From NCBI RefSeq assembly GCF_024496245.1, contig NZ_CP101740.1, forward strand, positions 620,001 to 684,000: 64,000 bases of DNA. The letters are read 5' to 3'. Both the position numbers and the translations under genes were made by a program. Within the stretch, counting starts at the first letter, position 1, and every line of letters begins with the position of its first letter. Positions 37,098-44,789 of the stretch are shown here, piece after piece. The notes under the pieces were generated by a model. It ran no database searches, had not been told where the DNA came from, and worked only from the letters and a program-made list of their open reading frames with translations. The DNA is from Sphingomonas qomolangmaensis (GTDB lineage: Bacteria; Pseudomonadota; Alphaproteobacteria; Sphingomonadales; Sphingomonadaceae).

Positions 37098-38285
37098 ATG
37101 CAAGCAATGACCACCAAGGCCGGCGATCCCGGCGCCTTCGCGCGCTTCGATCTCGCGCGCGTGCCGAGCCCCTGCTTCGTCGTCGACAAGGCGGCGATCG
37201 AGCGCAACCTCGCGATCCTCGCCGATGTCCGCGATCGCGCGGGTATCAAGGTGTTGCTGGCGATGAAGGCGTTCTCGATGTGGTCGCTGGGCGACCTGGT
37301 CGGCCGCTATCTCGACGGCACCGCGACCTCGGGGCTGTGGGAGGCTCGGCTGGCGGCCGAGCATTATACCGGCGAGATCGCGACCTTCTGCGCCGGGTAT
37401 AAGGCCGGCGACATCGCGGAGGTTTGCCGGCTGTCCGACCATGTGATCTTCAATTCCCCCAGCCAGCACAAGCGCTTCGCCGCCGAAATTGCCGCCACGC
37501 GCGAGGCGGGGGCGGTGTTCGATGTCGGGCTTCGCCTCAACCCGATGCATGCCGAGGGCGAGGTCGCGAAATATGACCCGGCGCAACCGCATTCGCGCCT
37601 CGGCCACCCCGCCGACCAGCTCACCGCCGCCGATCTAGAGGGTATTGACGGCCTCCATATCCATTCGCTGTGTGAGCAGGATTTCCCGCCGCTTCGCCGC
37701 ACCTGGGAAGCGCTGCGCCCTCGGATCGCGCCCTATTTCGGCCAGCTCAAATGGCTCAATTTCGGCGGCGGGCATCATATCACGCGCGCCGATTACCAGC
37801 GCGACGATTTGGTGGCGTTCCTGAAGGACGTACGGCAAGCCACTGGTCTGGAAGTGATCCTCGAGCCCGGCGAGGCGATCGCGCTCGATGCTGGCATCCT
37901 GGTGGGCGAGCTGCTCGACCGGTTCGATAACGGCATGCCGATCGGCATTCTGGACATCTCGGCGACCTGCCACATGCCCGACGTGATCGAGGCACCTTAC
38001 CGTCCGGCGTTGCTCGGCGAGCCCTTGGCGGGGGAGGGCGTCACCGTCCGGCTGGGCGGGCCGTCGTGCCTGGCGGGCGACATCGTCGGCGACTATCGCT
38101 TCGGCGCGATGCCGGTGCCCGGCGACCGCGTCGCGTTCCTCGACCAGGCGCATTATTCGATGGTAAAGACGACGACCTTCAACGGCGTGCCGCTGCCTGC
38201 GATCGCGCTGTGGGACAGCCGCGACGACAGCCTGGAGATCGTGCGCGAATTCGGCTGGGAAAGCTTCCGCGACCGATTGTCGTGA
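37098..38285 (+). CDS. nspC: Carboxynorspermidine decarboxylase
   Basis: A 395-residue PLP fold-type III decarboxylase that makes (nor)spermidine from the product of the preceding dehydrogenase. The N-terminal FARFDLARVPSPCFVVDKAAIERNL is typical of NspC, and the PLP lysine is in LLAMKAFS. SLCEQ and LNFGGGHHIT form the glycine loop, and ATCHMPDVIEAPYRP carries the active-site Cys. The start could be ATG 37098 or 37107; the inverted repeat directly upstream covers the usual ribosome-binding position. Confidence 0.94.
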   Translation: MQAMTTKAGDPGAFARFDLARVPSPCFVVDKAAIERNLAILADVRDRAGIKVLLAMKAFSMWSLGDLVGRYLDGTATSGLWEARLAAEHYTGEIATFCAGYKAGDIAEVCRLSDHVIFNSPSQHKRFAAEIAATREAGAVFDVGLRLNPMHAEGEVAKYDPAQPHSRLGHPADQLTAADLEGIDGLHIHSLCEQDFPPLRRTWEALRPRIAPYFGQLKWLNFGGGHHITRADYQRDDLVAFLKDVRQATGLEVILEPGEAIALDAGILVGELLDRFDNGMPIGILDISATCHMPDVIEAPYRPALLGEPLAGEGVTVRLGGPSCLAGDIVGDYRFGAMPVPGDRVAFLDQAHYSMVKTTTFNGVPLPAIALWDSRDDSLEIVREFGWESFRDRLS

Positions 38286-38288
38286 TCG

Positions 38289-38410
38289 CCCCTCCCTGAA
38301 AGGGAGGGGTAGGGGGTGGGTCGAGTGCTCGCGTCACGGTGGCGTCGAAGCGCGCGGAAGCCGTACCCCCGGACCCTACCCACCCCCAGCCCCTCCCTTC
38401 CAGGGAGGGG
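38289..38410. repeat. Paired G/C-rich inverted repeats
   Basis: Hairpins CCCCTCCCT/AGGGAGGGG at 38289-38309 and again at 38390-38410. The flanking GGGGGTGGG and CCCACCCCC also pair, so the whole 122 bases can fold as one long stem. Confidence 0.75.
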
Positions 38411-38436
38411 GCAAGAAGAACGGAGGGGAGCCAAAC

Positions 38437-38476
38437 AAAAAAAGGCGGCGGAAGCTTTTGCTCCCGCCGCCTTTTT
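38437..38476. terminator. Bidirectional terminator between nspC and the decarboxylase gene
   Basis: A-tract (7 A), stem GGCGGCGG, 12-base loop, CCGCCGCC, then TTTTT. It is symmetric and works for both convergent genes. Confidence 0.88.
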
Positions 38477-38494
38477 CTTCAACCCTCGCCGCGT

Positions 38495-39727
38495 TCAGCC
38501 GCGCGCGCCCAGTCGCACCACGTTGCTGCGCCCGGCATCCTCGTCGACATCGTCGTACAAGGTCGCCATCGGCATGTCGCTTACCTCGACCACGGCATCG
38601 ACACCGAAGCCGTTGAACGCGGTCCGCATCGCGCAGCCATAGGCGCCGAGCATCCCGACCTCGATATAGTCGCCCGCCTTCACGTCGGCGGGCAGCATGA
38701 ACGGCCCTGCCATATGGTCCATGTCGTCGCACGTCGGGCCATAGAAGCTGAACGCCATGTCCTTGGCGCGGCTCTCGGGCTGGCGAAGCAGCTCGACCGG
38801 GAAACGCCAGCCGACATGCGCCGCATCGAACAACGCGCCATAGGCGCCGTCGTTGATGTACAGCTCGTCGCCGCGCCGCTGTTCGACGCGCACGATCAGC
38901 GAGCTGTATTCGGCGCACAATGCCCGGCCGGGCTCGGCCCAAAGCTCGGCCGAATAGGAGATCGGCAAGGCTTCGAACGCGCGGTGGATGACGTCGAAAT
39001 AGCGCTCGAGCGGGGGCGGCTCCATGCCCGGATAGGACGAGGGAAACCCGCCGCCGACGTCGATCACGTCGACCGTCACCGCCGCCTCGACGATCGCCAG
39101 CCGGACGCGCTCCATCGCCTGGGCATAGGCGTCGGGCGACATCGCCTGGCTGCCGACATGGAAGCAGATGCCGAGCGCATCCGATGCCTGCCGCGCCGCG
39201 AACAGCAATTCCTTGGTCTCGCCGGGGCCCGCGCCGAATTTCGACGCGAGGCTGAGCTTCGACAGCTCGGACGAGACGCGAATGCGGACGCACAGCGTCA
39301 GATCCTCGGCGGCCTTGGTAGCGCGCACGATCTTGTCGAGCTCTTCCATCGTGTCGAGCGAGAAGGTGCGAACGCCGTGCGTGAAATACGCCTCGGCAAT
39401 CGCTTCCTCGGCCTTGACCGGGTGCATGAAGCACAAGGTCGCCTCGGGCAGCGTGCGTGCCACCAGCCGAACCTCGCCGATCGACGCGACGTCGTAATGC
39501 GTGATGCCGCTATCCCACAGGATTTGCAGCAGGTCTGGAGAAGGGTTCGCCTTCACCGCATACATCGACGTGCCCGGAAACTTCTCGACGAAGAACCGAG
39601 CCGCGCGACGAGCCGCGTGGGGACGAACCAACGTCACCGGCTGAACCGGTGCATTGTCGTGTGCAACGCCGATGGCGTTGGCGAACGGGGAAGAAGCTAA
39701 CCCCAGCGCGCTATAGTGCTTGGCCAA
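38495..39727 (-). CDS. Type III PLP-dependent decarboxylase (ornithine/lysine decarboxylase)
   Basis: A 410-residue decarboxylase making putrescine and/or cadaverine. The PLP lysine is in MYAVKANPSPD, HVGSQ is conserved, VIDVGGGFPSSYPG forms the phosphate loop, AEPGRALCA follows, and GPTCDDMD carries the active-site Cys. Substrate preference between ornithine and lysine cannot be read reliably. I placed the start at TTG 39727 because a full GGAGG (39737-39741 on this strand) lies 9 bases before it. An ATG at 39757 lies inside the folded leader and has no ribosome-binding site. The gene completes a polyamine module with the two convergent upstream genes. Confidence 0.9.
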   Translation of the reverse strand: MAKHYSALGLASSPFANAIGVAHDNAPVQPVTLVRPHAARRAARFFVEKFPGTSMYAVKANPSPDLLQILWDSGITHYDVASIGEVRLVARTLPEATLCFMHPVKAEEAIAEAYFTHGVRTFSLDTMEELDKIVRATKAAEDLTLCVRIRVSSELSKLSLASKFGAGPGETKELLFAARQASDALGICFHVGSQAMSPDAYAQAMERVRLAIVEAAVTVDVIDVGGGFPSSYPGMEPPPLERYFDVIHRAFEALPISYSAELWAEPGRALCAEYSSLIVRVEQRRGDELYINDGAYGALFDAAHVGWRFPVELLRQPESRAKDMAFSFYGPTCDDMDHMAGPFMLPADVKAGDYIEVGMLGAYGCAMRTAFNGFGVDAVVEVSDMPMATLYDDVDEDAGRSNVVRLGARG

Positions 39728-39732
39728 TTCAA

Positions 39733-39792
39733 GGGACCTCCAATTGCCTTTCGGCATAAGTACAGAAACACTGCCTTGCGGTTGGAAGTCCC
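39733..39792 (-). promoter_or_regulatory. Structured leader of the decarboxylase gene, speF-motif-like, hiding the ribosome-binding site
   Basis: On the minus strand GGGACTTCCAA (39792-39782) pairs with TTGGAGGTCCC (39743-39733), an 11-base stem with one G-U. Its 3' side contains the GGAGG ribosome-binding site. The 38-base interior holds GCC-GAAA-GGC, a GNRA-loop hairpin, and further complementary GGCA/TGCC. The speF RNA motif is known upstream of alphaproteobacterial decarboxylase genes of this family. The identification is by position and fold, not by alignment. Confidence 0.6.
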
Positions 39793-39877
39793 ATGGGGCA
39801 GCGAGGGGTGCATCTATGGTCGCACCCCCCGGATGTAAAGTGATTCTGCGGGGTTTTTTCGTTGCCCGAGGTGATTT

Positions 39878-40840
39878 GTGACGCTTTTACGACAGCCCAC
39901 CCGCGCCGGCGTCCGCGATGCCGCCGCCAAGATCGCCGCGATCCTTCCGCCATCGCCGTTGCTGGTGCTCGAAATCGGCGGGGTCGAGGTCGCCTTCAAG
40001 GCCGAAAGCCTGCAGCCGGTCGGCGCGTTCAAGCTGCGCGGCGCGTGGCACCGGCTCACCGCGATCGCCGAGGCCGACCGCGCGGCGGGGGTCGTCGCCT
40101 TCTCCTCGGGCAATCATGCGCAGGGCGTCGCCTGGGCGGCGAAGCGGCTGGGCATGCCCGCGGTGATCGTGATGCCCGCCGATGCGCCCAAGGTGAAGCT
40201 CGATGCGACGCTGGCGCTGGGTGCAGAAGTAGTTCGCTATGATCGCATGACCGAGGATCGCACCAAGATCGCGGCGCATCTGGCACATGCGCGCGGCGCG
40301 GTGCTGGTGCCGAGCTTCGACGATGCCTGGGTGATCGAGGGGCAGGGGAGCGCCGCGGTCGAAGCGGCGGCGCAGATGCAGGCGGCGGGCTTGGGCGATC
40401 CGCTGCGCGCGATCGTGCCGTGCGGCGGCGGTGGGCTGGCGGCAGGCACCGCGCTGGCGCTCCCCGATGCCGAGATCGTGATCGCCGAGCCCGAGGGTTG
40501 GGATGACATGACGCGCAGCCTGGAGGCGGGCTGGATCGAACCCGTCGGGCCGAACCCGCCGCCCACCGCCTGCGACGCGCTGCAGACGATGCGGGTGGCC
40601 GAGCGCACCTTCGACGTGCTGTCGCGCCGCGGCGCGACCGGGGTGGCGGTGAGCGAGGAAGAGGTGCGCGTGGCGCAGCGGTTTGCGGCGCGGCGGCTGC
40701 GGCTGGTGCTCGAGCCCGGCGGGGCGGTGGCGCTGGCGGCGCTGCTGGCGGGCAAGCTGCCTGCGAAGGCCGGGACGCTGGTGCTGCTGTCGGGCGGGAA
40801 TACCGATCCGGCGGACTATGCGGCGGTGTTGGCGGGGTAG
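39878..40840 (+). CDS. Threonine/serine dehydratase-like PLP enzyme
   Basis: A 320-residue fold-type II PLP enzyme. The PLP lysine is in GAFKLRGAWH (about residue 52), the substrate loop is SSGNHAQGVA, and the glycine-rich phosphate loop reads VPCGGGGLAAG. A C-terminal segment LSGGNTD completes the fold. It lacks the regulatory ACT domain of biosynthetic IlvA, so it is a short catabolic-type threonine/serine dehydratase or racemase. The start is GTG at 39878 with CGAGG upstream. The 120 bases to the divergent decarboxylase gene hold both promoters and the leader. Confidence 0.88.
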   Translation: MTLLRQPTRAGVRDAAAKIAAILPPSPLLVLEIGGVEVAFKAESLQPVGAFKLRGAWHRLTAIAEADRAAGVVAFSSGNHAQGVAWAAKRLGMPAVIVMPADAPKVKLDATLALGAEVVRYDRMTEDRTKIAAHLAHARGAVLVPSFDDAWVIEGQGSAAVEAAAQMQAAGLGDPLRAIVPCGGGGLAAGTALALPDAEIVIAEPEGWDDMTRSLEAGWIEPVGPNPPPTACDALQTMRVAERTFDVLSRRGATGVAVSEEEVRVAQRFAARRLRLVLEPGGAVALAALLAGKLPAKAGTLVLLSGGNTDPADYAAVLAG

Positions 40841-40853
40841 GCGGGCGGGGCGT

Positions 40854-40980
40854 AATTCTTCCCCCGCAAGGGGGAGGGGGACCATGCGGAGCATGGTGGA
40901 GGGGGAGGAAGCGACCGGCATCTTATGCGGCGCCCCCCCTCCACCGCTGCGCGGTCCCCCTCCCCCTGCGGGGGAGGAAT
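40854..40980. repeat. Long inverted repeat (about 50-base arms)
   Basis: Arms at about 40854-40903 and 40931-40980 are nearly complementary and start with ATTCyTCCCCCGCA. Each includes GGGGGAGGGGGACC and GGTGGAGGGGG. It lies between the dehydratase gene and a small membrane-protein gene. Confidence 0.8.
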
Positions 40981-40995
40981 GGCTATACCGCGAAA

Positions 40996-41166
40996 ATGCC
41001 CACCTCGACCCTAGCCACCACCCTCCTCACCATCGCGATGATCGGTGCCTTCGCGCTCGTCTTCGGCGGCATCGCACTGATCCAGCGCGCCGAGCGGCTC
41101 AAGGGGACGCTGATGATCGGCGTCGCGCTTGTGCTGGTCGGCAACGTGCTGATCTGGACGGCGTGA
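40996..41166 (+). CDS. Small two-helix membrane protein (56 residues)
   Basis: The reading frame ATG 40996 to TGA 41166 encodes 56 residues. Residues 8-29 (TTLLTIAMIGAFALVFGGIA) and 38-54 (TLMIGVALVLVGNVLIW) are hydrophobic helices joined by a short basic loop (QRAERLKG). No function is recognised. It follows the dehydratase gene on the same strand after the inverted repeat. Confidence 0.65.
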   Translation: MPTSTLATTLLTIAMIGAFALVFGGIALIQRAERLKGTLMIGVALVLVGNVLIWTA

Positions 41167-41172
41167 ACGGAA

Positions 41173-41466
41173 ATGTCGTTGCGGCTACGCGCGCTAGTGA
41201 AGCTGTTGGCTACCGAAGAGGGTGGACGAACCACGCCATTAAGAGAGACTTTTCGCCCCAACCATGCCTTCTTCGGTGCCAGCGGCCCAAGGCACATCGG
41301 TCAAGTAACGCCCGATGGCGAAGGCTTCATCTTACCTGGCGCAGAATTCACCTGCCTTGTTGATTTCGCAACCGACGTAGACCCTCCCATTGCCCCGGGG
41401 TGTACGTGGGAGATTTACGAGGGTCGTCGGCTGATCGGGCATGCGCGGGCCATATCGCTGCTCTAA
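41173..41466 (+). CDS. Small EF-Tu-domain-like protein (97 residues)
   Basis: A 97-residue soluble protein starting 6 bases after the membrane-protein stop. The motif pattern (ALVKLLATEEGGRTTPLR, RPNHAFFG, IGQV, LPGAEFTCLVDFA, WEIYEGRRLIGHARAISL) resembles a single beta-barrel domain like EF-Tu domain 2/3, seen as stand-alone proteins in other bacteria. No role is known. Codon use is less GC-biased than its neighbours (for example TTTCGCCCCAACCATGCC), which may indicate transfer. Confidence 0.6.
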   Translation: MSLRLRALVKLLATEEGGRTTPLRETFRPNHAFFGASGPRHIGQVTPDGEGFILPGAEFTCLVDFATDVDPPIAPGCTWEIYEGRRLIGHARAISLL

Positions 41467-41470
41467 CGCC

Positions 41471-42127
41471 TCACCGGATCGGCGAATCGGGCGCGAGCCG
41501 CATGTCGAGATATTTGTCCACGCTGCCCATCAGCTGCGGCATTTCATGCTCGAAGAAATGGTTAGCACCCGGGATCGTGTCGTGGTGGATAGTGATGTGC
41601 TTTTGCGTGCGCAGCTTATCGACCAGCTTCTGCACCGCGCTCGGCGTCACGACTTCGTCGGCATCACCCTGGATGATGATTCCCGAACTCGGGCAGGGCG
41701 CCAGGAAGGTGAAATCATACATGTTGGCGGGCGGCGCGACCGAGATGAAGCCGCGAATCTCGGGCCGGCGCATCAGCAACTGCATCCCGATCCACGCGCC
41801 GAAGCTGACGCCCGCGATCCAGGTCGTCTGCGCTTCGGGGTGGAAGCTCTGGACCCAGTCGAGCGCGCTCGCCGCATCCGAAAGCTCGCCAACGCCGTTG
41901 TCGAAGGTGCCCTGGCTCTTGCCGACGCCGCGGAAATTGAAGCGCAGGGTGGCGAAGCCACGGCGCTGGAAGGTCTTGTAGAGTTCCTGTACGATGCGAT
42001 TGTTCATCGTGCCGCCCGATTGCGGATGCGGGTGCAGGATCATCGCCACGGGTGCGCGCGGACGCGGGCCGGGGGCGAATCGCCCTTCGAGACGACCTTC
42101 GGGGCCGGGAAAGATCACTTCGGGCAT
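41471..42127 (-). CDS. Alpha/beta hydrolase
   Basis: A 218-residue serine hydrolase of the small KANL3/Tex30-like group. HPHPQSGGTMNN is the oxyanion region, LRFNFRGVGKSQG follows, and the nucleophile elbow is GVSFGAW. The acid is in GDADEVV and the His in GANHFFEHE. The ATG at 42127 has AGG about 9 bases upstream. In sphingomonads this gene commonly precedes the cysteine desulfurase pair, here divergently. The substrate is unknown. Confidence 0.88.
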   Translation of the reverse strand: MPEVIFPGPEGRLEGRFAPGPRPRAPVAMILHPHPQSGGTMNNRIVQELYKTFQRRGFATLRFNFRGVGKSQGTFDNGVGELSDAASALDWVQSFHPEAQTTWIAGVSFGAWIGMQLLMRRPEIRGFISVAPPANMYDFTFLAPCPSSGIIIQGDADEVVTPSAVQKLVDKLRTQKHITIHHDTIPGANHFFEHEMPQLMGSVDKYLDMRLAPDSPIR

Positions 42128-42240
42128 CGGCAAACCTGTTCGGCAAAAGGATGGGCGCGGTGGCGCATAAAAACGTGCAGGCTATATAGGCGGCTGCTGC
42201 GAACACGCAATCTATCCGCCGCCATCGAAGGAAAGCCGCC

Positions 42241-43347
42241 TTGGGCGACCGTCTGAACCTCGATCACGCCGCTACCACGCCGATGGTGCCAGCCGCGGCG
42301 CAGGCGCTTGCCGATTCTTTTGCGCGCTGGGCGAACCCGTCGTCGCCGCATGCCGAAGGGCGCGCGTCGCGCGCGGCGATCGAGCGCGCGCGCGGCCGCA
42401 TTACCGCAGCCTATGGCTGGGCGGGCGAGTGCATCTTCACCAGCGGCGCGTCGGAGGCGATCGCGATCGCCTGCACCCGTGCCAATGCCGACGCGGTTCT
42501 GGTGTCGGCAACCGAGCATGAGGCGGTGCTGCGTGCGGTGCCCGATTCCGAACGGCTGCCGGTACTCGCCGACGGGACGCTCGACCGCGCCGCGCTCGAA
42601 GCCGCGCTCGCGCGCACCCCCGACCGGGCGCTGGTCGCGGTGCAATGGGGCAACAACGAAACCGGGGTGCTCCAGCCGCTCGCCGAAATCGCGCGGATCG
42701 TCCACGCCGCGGGCGGGCTGCTGCTCGCCGACGCGGCGCAGATGCCCGTCGGCTGGGACGATCATGACCTGCCGCAGGACCATGCCGATTTCATCGCGAT
42801 CTCAGGCCACAAGCGCGGCGGGCCGATCGGCATCGGCGCGCTGCTGGTGCGTGACCTGACGACGTTGCATCCGAGCGGCGGACAGGAGCGCGGCTATCGC
42901 GGCGGGACCGAGAATATGCCAGGTGCAGTGGCGTTCCAGGCGGCGCTCGATACCCCCGAGGACCTGATCTACATGGCCGACCTTCGCGATCATCTCGACG
43001 TGCTGATCGCCGAGGCGGGGGGCGATCCGATCGCGAGCACCGCCGAGCGGCGGACGCCCCTGATCGGCGCCTATCGGATGCCCGGCGTCGCCGCCGCGAC
43101 CCAGCTCATCCGCTTCGACCTTGCGGGGATCGCGGTGTCGGCGGGGGCGGCATGCTCGTCGGGATCGATGCGGCCGAGCCATGTGCTGGCGCAGATGGGA
43201 ATCGCCGCTGCCGACGCGGGCGAGGTGATTCGCGTCAGCTTCGGGCGCGAAACCGGCGCCGACGACATTGCGCGCTTCGTCGCGGCCTGGCGCGAAATCG
43301 CCGGCGAACTGCGCGCCCAGCCTTCCGCACCCGATCAGCGGCTGTGA
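42241..43347 (+). CDS. Cysteine desulfurase (first of tandem pair)
   Basis: A 368-residue class V aminotransferase-fold PLP enzyme that takes sulfur from cysteine for Fe-S cluster or thio-cofactor synthesis. LDHAATTPM lies at the N-terminus, the PLP lysine is in ISGHKRGGPIGIG, and the persulfide Cys is in AACSSGSMRPSHVL, with SFGRET at the C-terminus. The start is TTG at 42241 with GAAGGA 7 bases upstream. Its stop overlaps the next desulfurase. It diverges clearly from the second copy, so the two may serve different acceptors. Confidence 0.9.
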   Translation: MGDRLNLDHAATTPMVPAAAQALADSFARWANPSSPHAEGRASRAAIERARGRITAAYGWAGECIFTSGASEAIAIACTRANADAVLVSATEHEAVLRAVPDSERLPVLADGTLDRAALEAALARTPDRALVAVQWGNNETGVLQPLAEIARIVHAAGGLLLADAAQMPVGWDDHDLPQDHADFIAISGHKRGGPIGIGALLVRDLTTLHPSGGQERGYRGGTENMPGAVAFQAALDTPEDLIYMADLRDHLDVLIAEAGGDPIASTAERRTPLIGAYRMPGVAAATQLIRFDLAGIAVSAGAACSSGSMRPSHVLAQMGIAAADAGEVIRVSFGRETGADDIARFVAAWREIAGELRAQPSAPDQRL

Positions 43348-44456
43348 TCTACCTCGATTATCAGGCGACGACCCCGCTCGCCCCCGAAGCGCTCGCTGCG
43401 ATGGCGCCCTGGCTCCAGACGCAGCACGCCAACCCGCATTCGCCGCACGCGCCGGGGCGCAAGGCCAAGGCCGCGGTCGAGGTCGCGCGCGACTGGATCG
43501 CCGGGCTGCTGCCCGAGGACGGCCGGGTCGCCTTCACCGGCGGCGCGACCGAATCGCTCAACTGGGCGATCAAGGGCACCACCGGCCCGATCGTGACGTT
43601 GGCCACCGAGCACGCTGCGGTGCTCGACACCGTACAGGCAGAGGCGGCGCGCGGCAGGACGGTGACGGTACTGCCGGTCGGCGCCGACGGGCTGGTCGAC
43701 CTCGACGCGGCGCGCGCGGCGATCGTTCCGGGCACCGGGTTGGTCGCGGCGATGCTGGTGAACAACGAGATCGGCGTGATCCAGCCGATCGCGCAATTGG
43801 CCGCGCTGGCGCACGACGCCGGCGCGCTGATGCTGTGCGACGCGGTGCAGGGCTATGGCCGCGTGCCGGTGCCGACGGGCTGCGACTTGATCGCGCTGTC
43901 GGCGCACAAGATTTATGGTCCCAAGGGGATCGGCGCGCTGTGGCTTCGCGATGGGGTCAAGCTGGCGCCGCTGATGCACGGCGGCAACCAGGAAGACGGG
44001 CGGTCGGGCACCTTGTCGCCGGCATTATGCGCCGGGTTCGGCGCCGCGGCGCGGCTGATGGCCGAGCGAGCGGCCGAGGATGCGGCGCATGTCGAGCGGT
44101 TGGCGAGCGTGGCGGCCGAAATGCTCGGCTTGGCTCCCGCTCCAGGGCACGGGGAGGGTTGGCACGCCAACGCCCCCACCGCCCCGCGCTACCCCGGCAA
44201 CCTCAACCTCCACCGCGCCGGCCTCGACGTCGCGCGCCTGATGAGCGAATGTCGCGACATCGCCTTTTCGGCGGGGTCGGCCTGCGCCAGCGGATCGGGG
44301 CGGTCGAGCCACGTCCTGCGCGCGATCGGCCTGAGCGAGGCGCAGGCGCGGGCATCGATCCGCATCGGTTTCGGCCGCTACACGAAGGAAGACGAATTGA
44401 TCGACGCGCTTACCCGGATCGACGCCGCCGCCCGCGCGCAGCGGATCGCCGCATGA
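43344..44456 (+). CDS. Cysteine desulfurase (second of tandem pair)
   Basis: A 370-residue desulfurase. LDYQATTPLAPEAL is at the N-terminus, the PLP lysine is in LSAHKIYGPKGIG, RSGTLSP follows, and the catalytic Cys is in GSACASGSGRSSHVL. It is closer to canonical IscS/NifS than the first copy. GTG at 43344 overlaps the previous stop (GTGA), and its own stop overlaps the ferredoxin start (ATGA), so all three are probably translated together. Confidence 0.93.
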   Translation: MIYLDYQATTPLAPEALAAMAPWLQTQHANPHSPHAPGRKAKAAVEVARDWIAGLLPEDGRVAFTGGATESLNWAIKGTTGPIVTLATEHAAVLDTVQAEAARGRTVTVLPVGADGLVDLDAARAAIVPGTGLVAAMLVNNEIGVIQPIAQLAALAHDAGALMLCDAVQGYGRVPVPTGCDLIALSAHKIYGPKGIGALWLRDGVKLAPLMHGGNQEDGRSGTLSPALCAGFGAAARLMAERAAEDAAHVERLASVAAEMLGLAPAPGHGEGWHANAPTAPRYPGNLNLHRAGLDVARLMSECRDIAFSAGSACASGSGRSSHVLRAIGLSEAQARASIRIGFGRYTKEDELIDALTRIDAAARAQRIAA

Positions 44457-44788
44457 TCCGCATCCGCTTCGTCGCCGCCGAGGGCGACGCCGTCCGCGAA
44501 GTCAGCGCCGCCGCGGGGGATCGCCTGCTCGACGTCGCGCAAAATGACGGCCAGCCGCTCGAGGGAACGTGCGAGGGGCAGATGGCCTGCTCTACCTGCC
44601 ACGTCATCATTGCCGCCGAGGATTTTGATCGCCTGCCCCCCGCCAGCGAAGAGGAGGAAGACATGCTCGATCTCGCCACCAGCGCCACCCGCACCAGCCG
44701 GCTGGCGTGCCAGATCCACCTCGACGAGACGCTCGACGGCATGACGGTGCGAATCCCGCCCGAACGCCGCGACATGCGGGGGCGCTGA
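44453..44788 (+). CDS. 2Fe-2S ferredoxin (adrenodoxin type)
   Basis: A 111-residue electron carrier. The ligands are C40, C46, C49 and C86 (C-x5-C-x2-C-x36-C), within EGTCEGQMACSTCHV and SRLACQ, the ISC-ferredoxin pattern. It probably provides electrons for Fe-S assembly with the adjacent desulfurases. ATG at 44453 overlaps the upstream stop. Confidence 0.95.
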   Translation: MIRIRFVAAEGDAVREVSAAAGDRLLDVAQNDGQPLEGTCEGQMACSTCHVIIAAEDFDRLPPASEEEEDMLDLATSATRTSRLACQIHLDETLDGMTVRIPPERRDMRGR

Positions 44789-44789
44789 G

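Noticed and set aside
39755..39757. ATG as start of the ornithine/lysine decarboxylase
   Set aside because: It has no ribosome-binding site and lies inside the leader stem-loop, while TTG 39727 has GGAGG at ideal spacing. It cannot be fully excluded.
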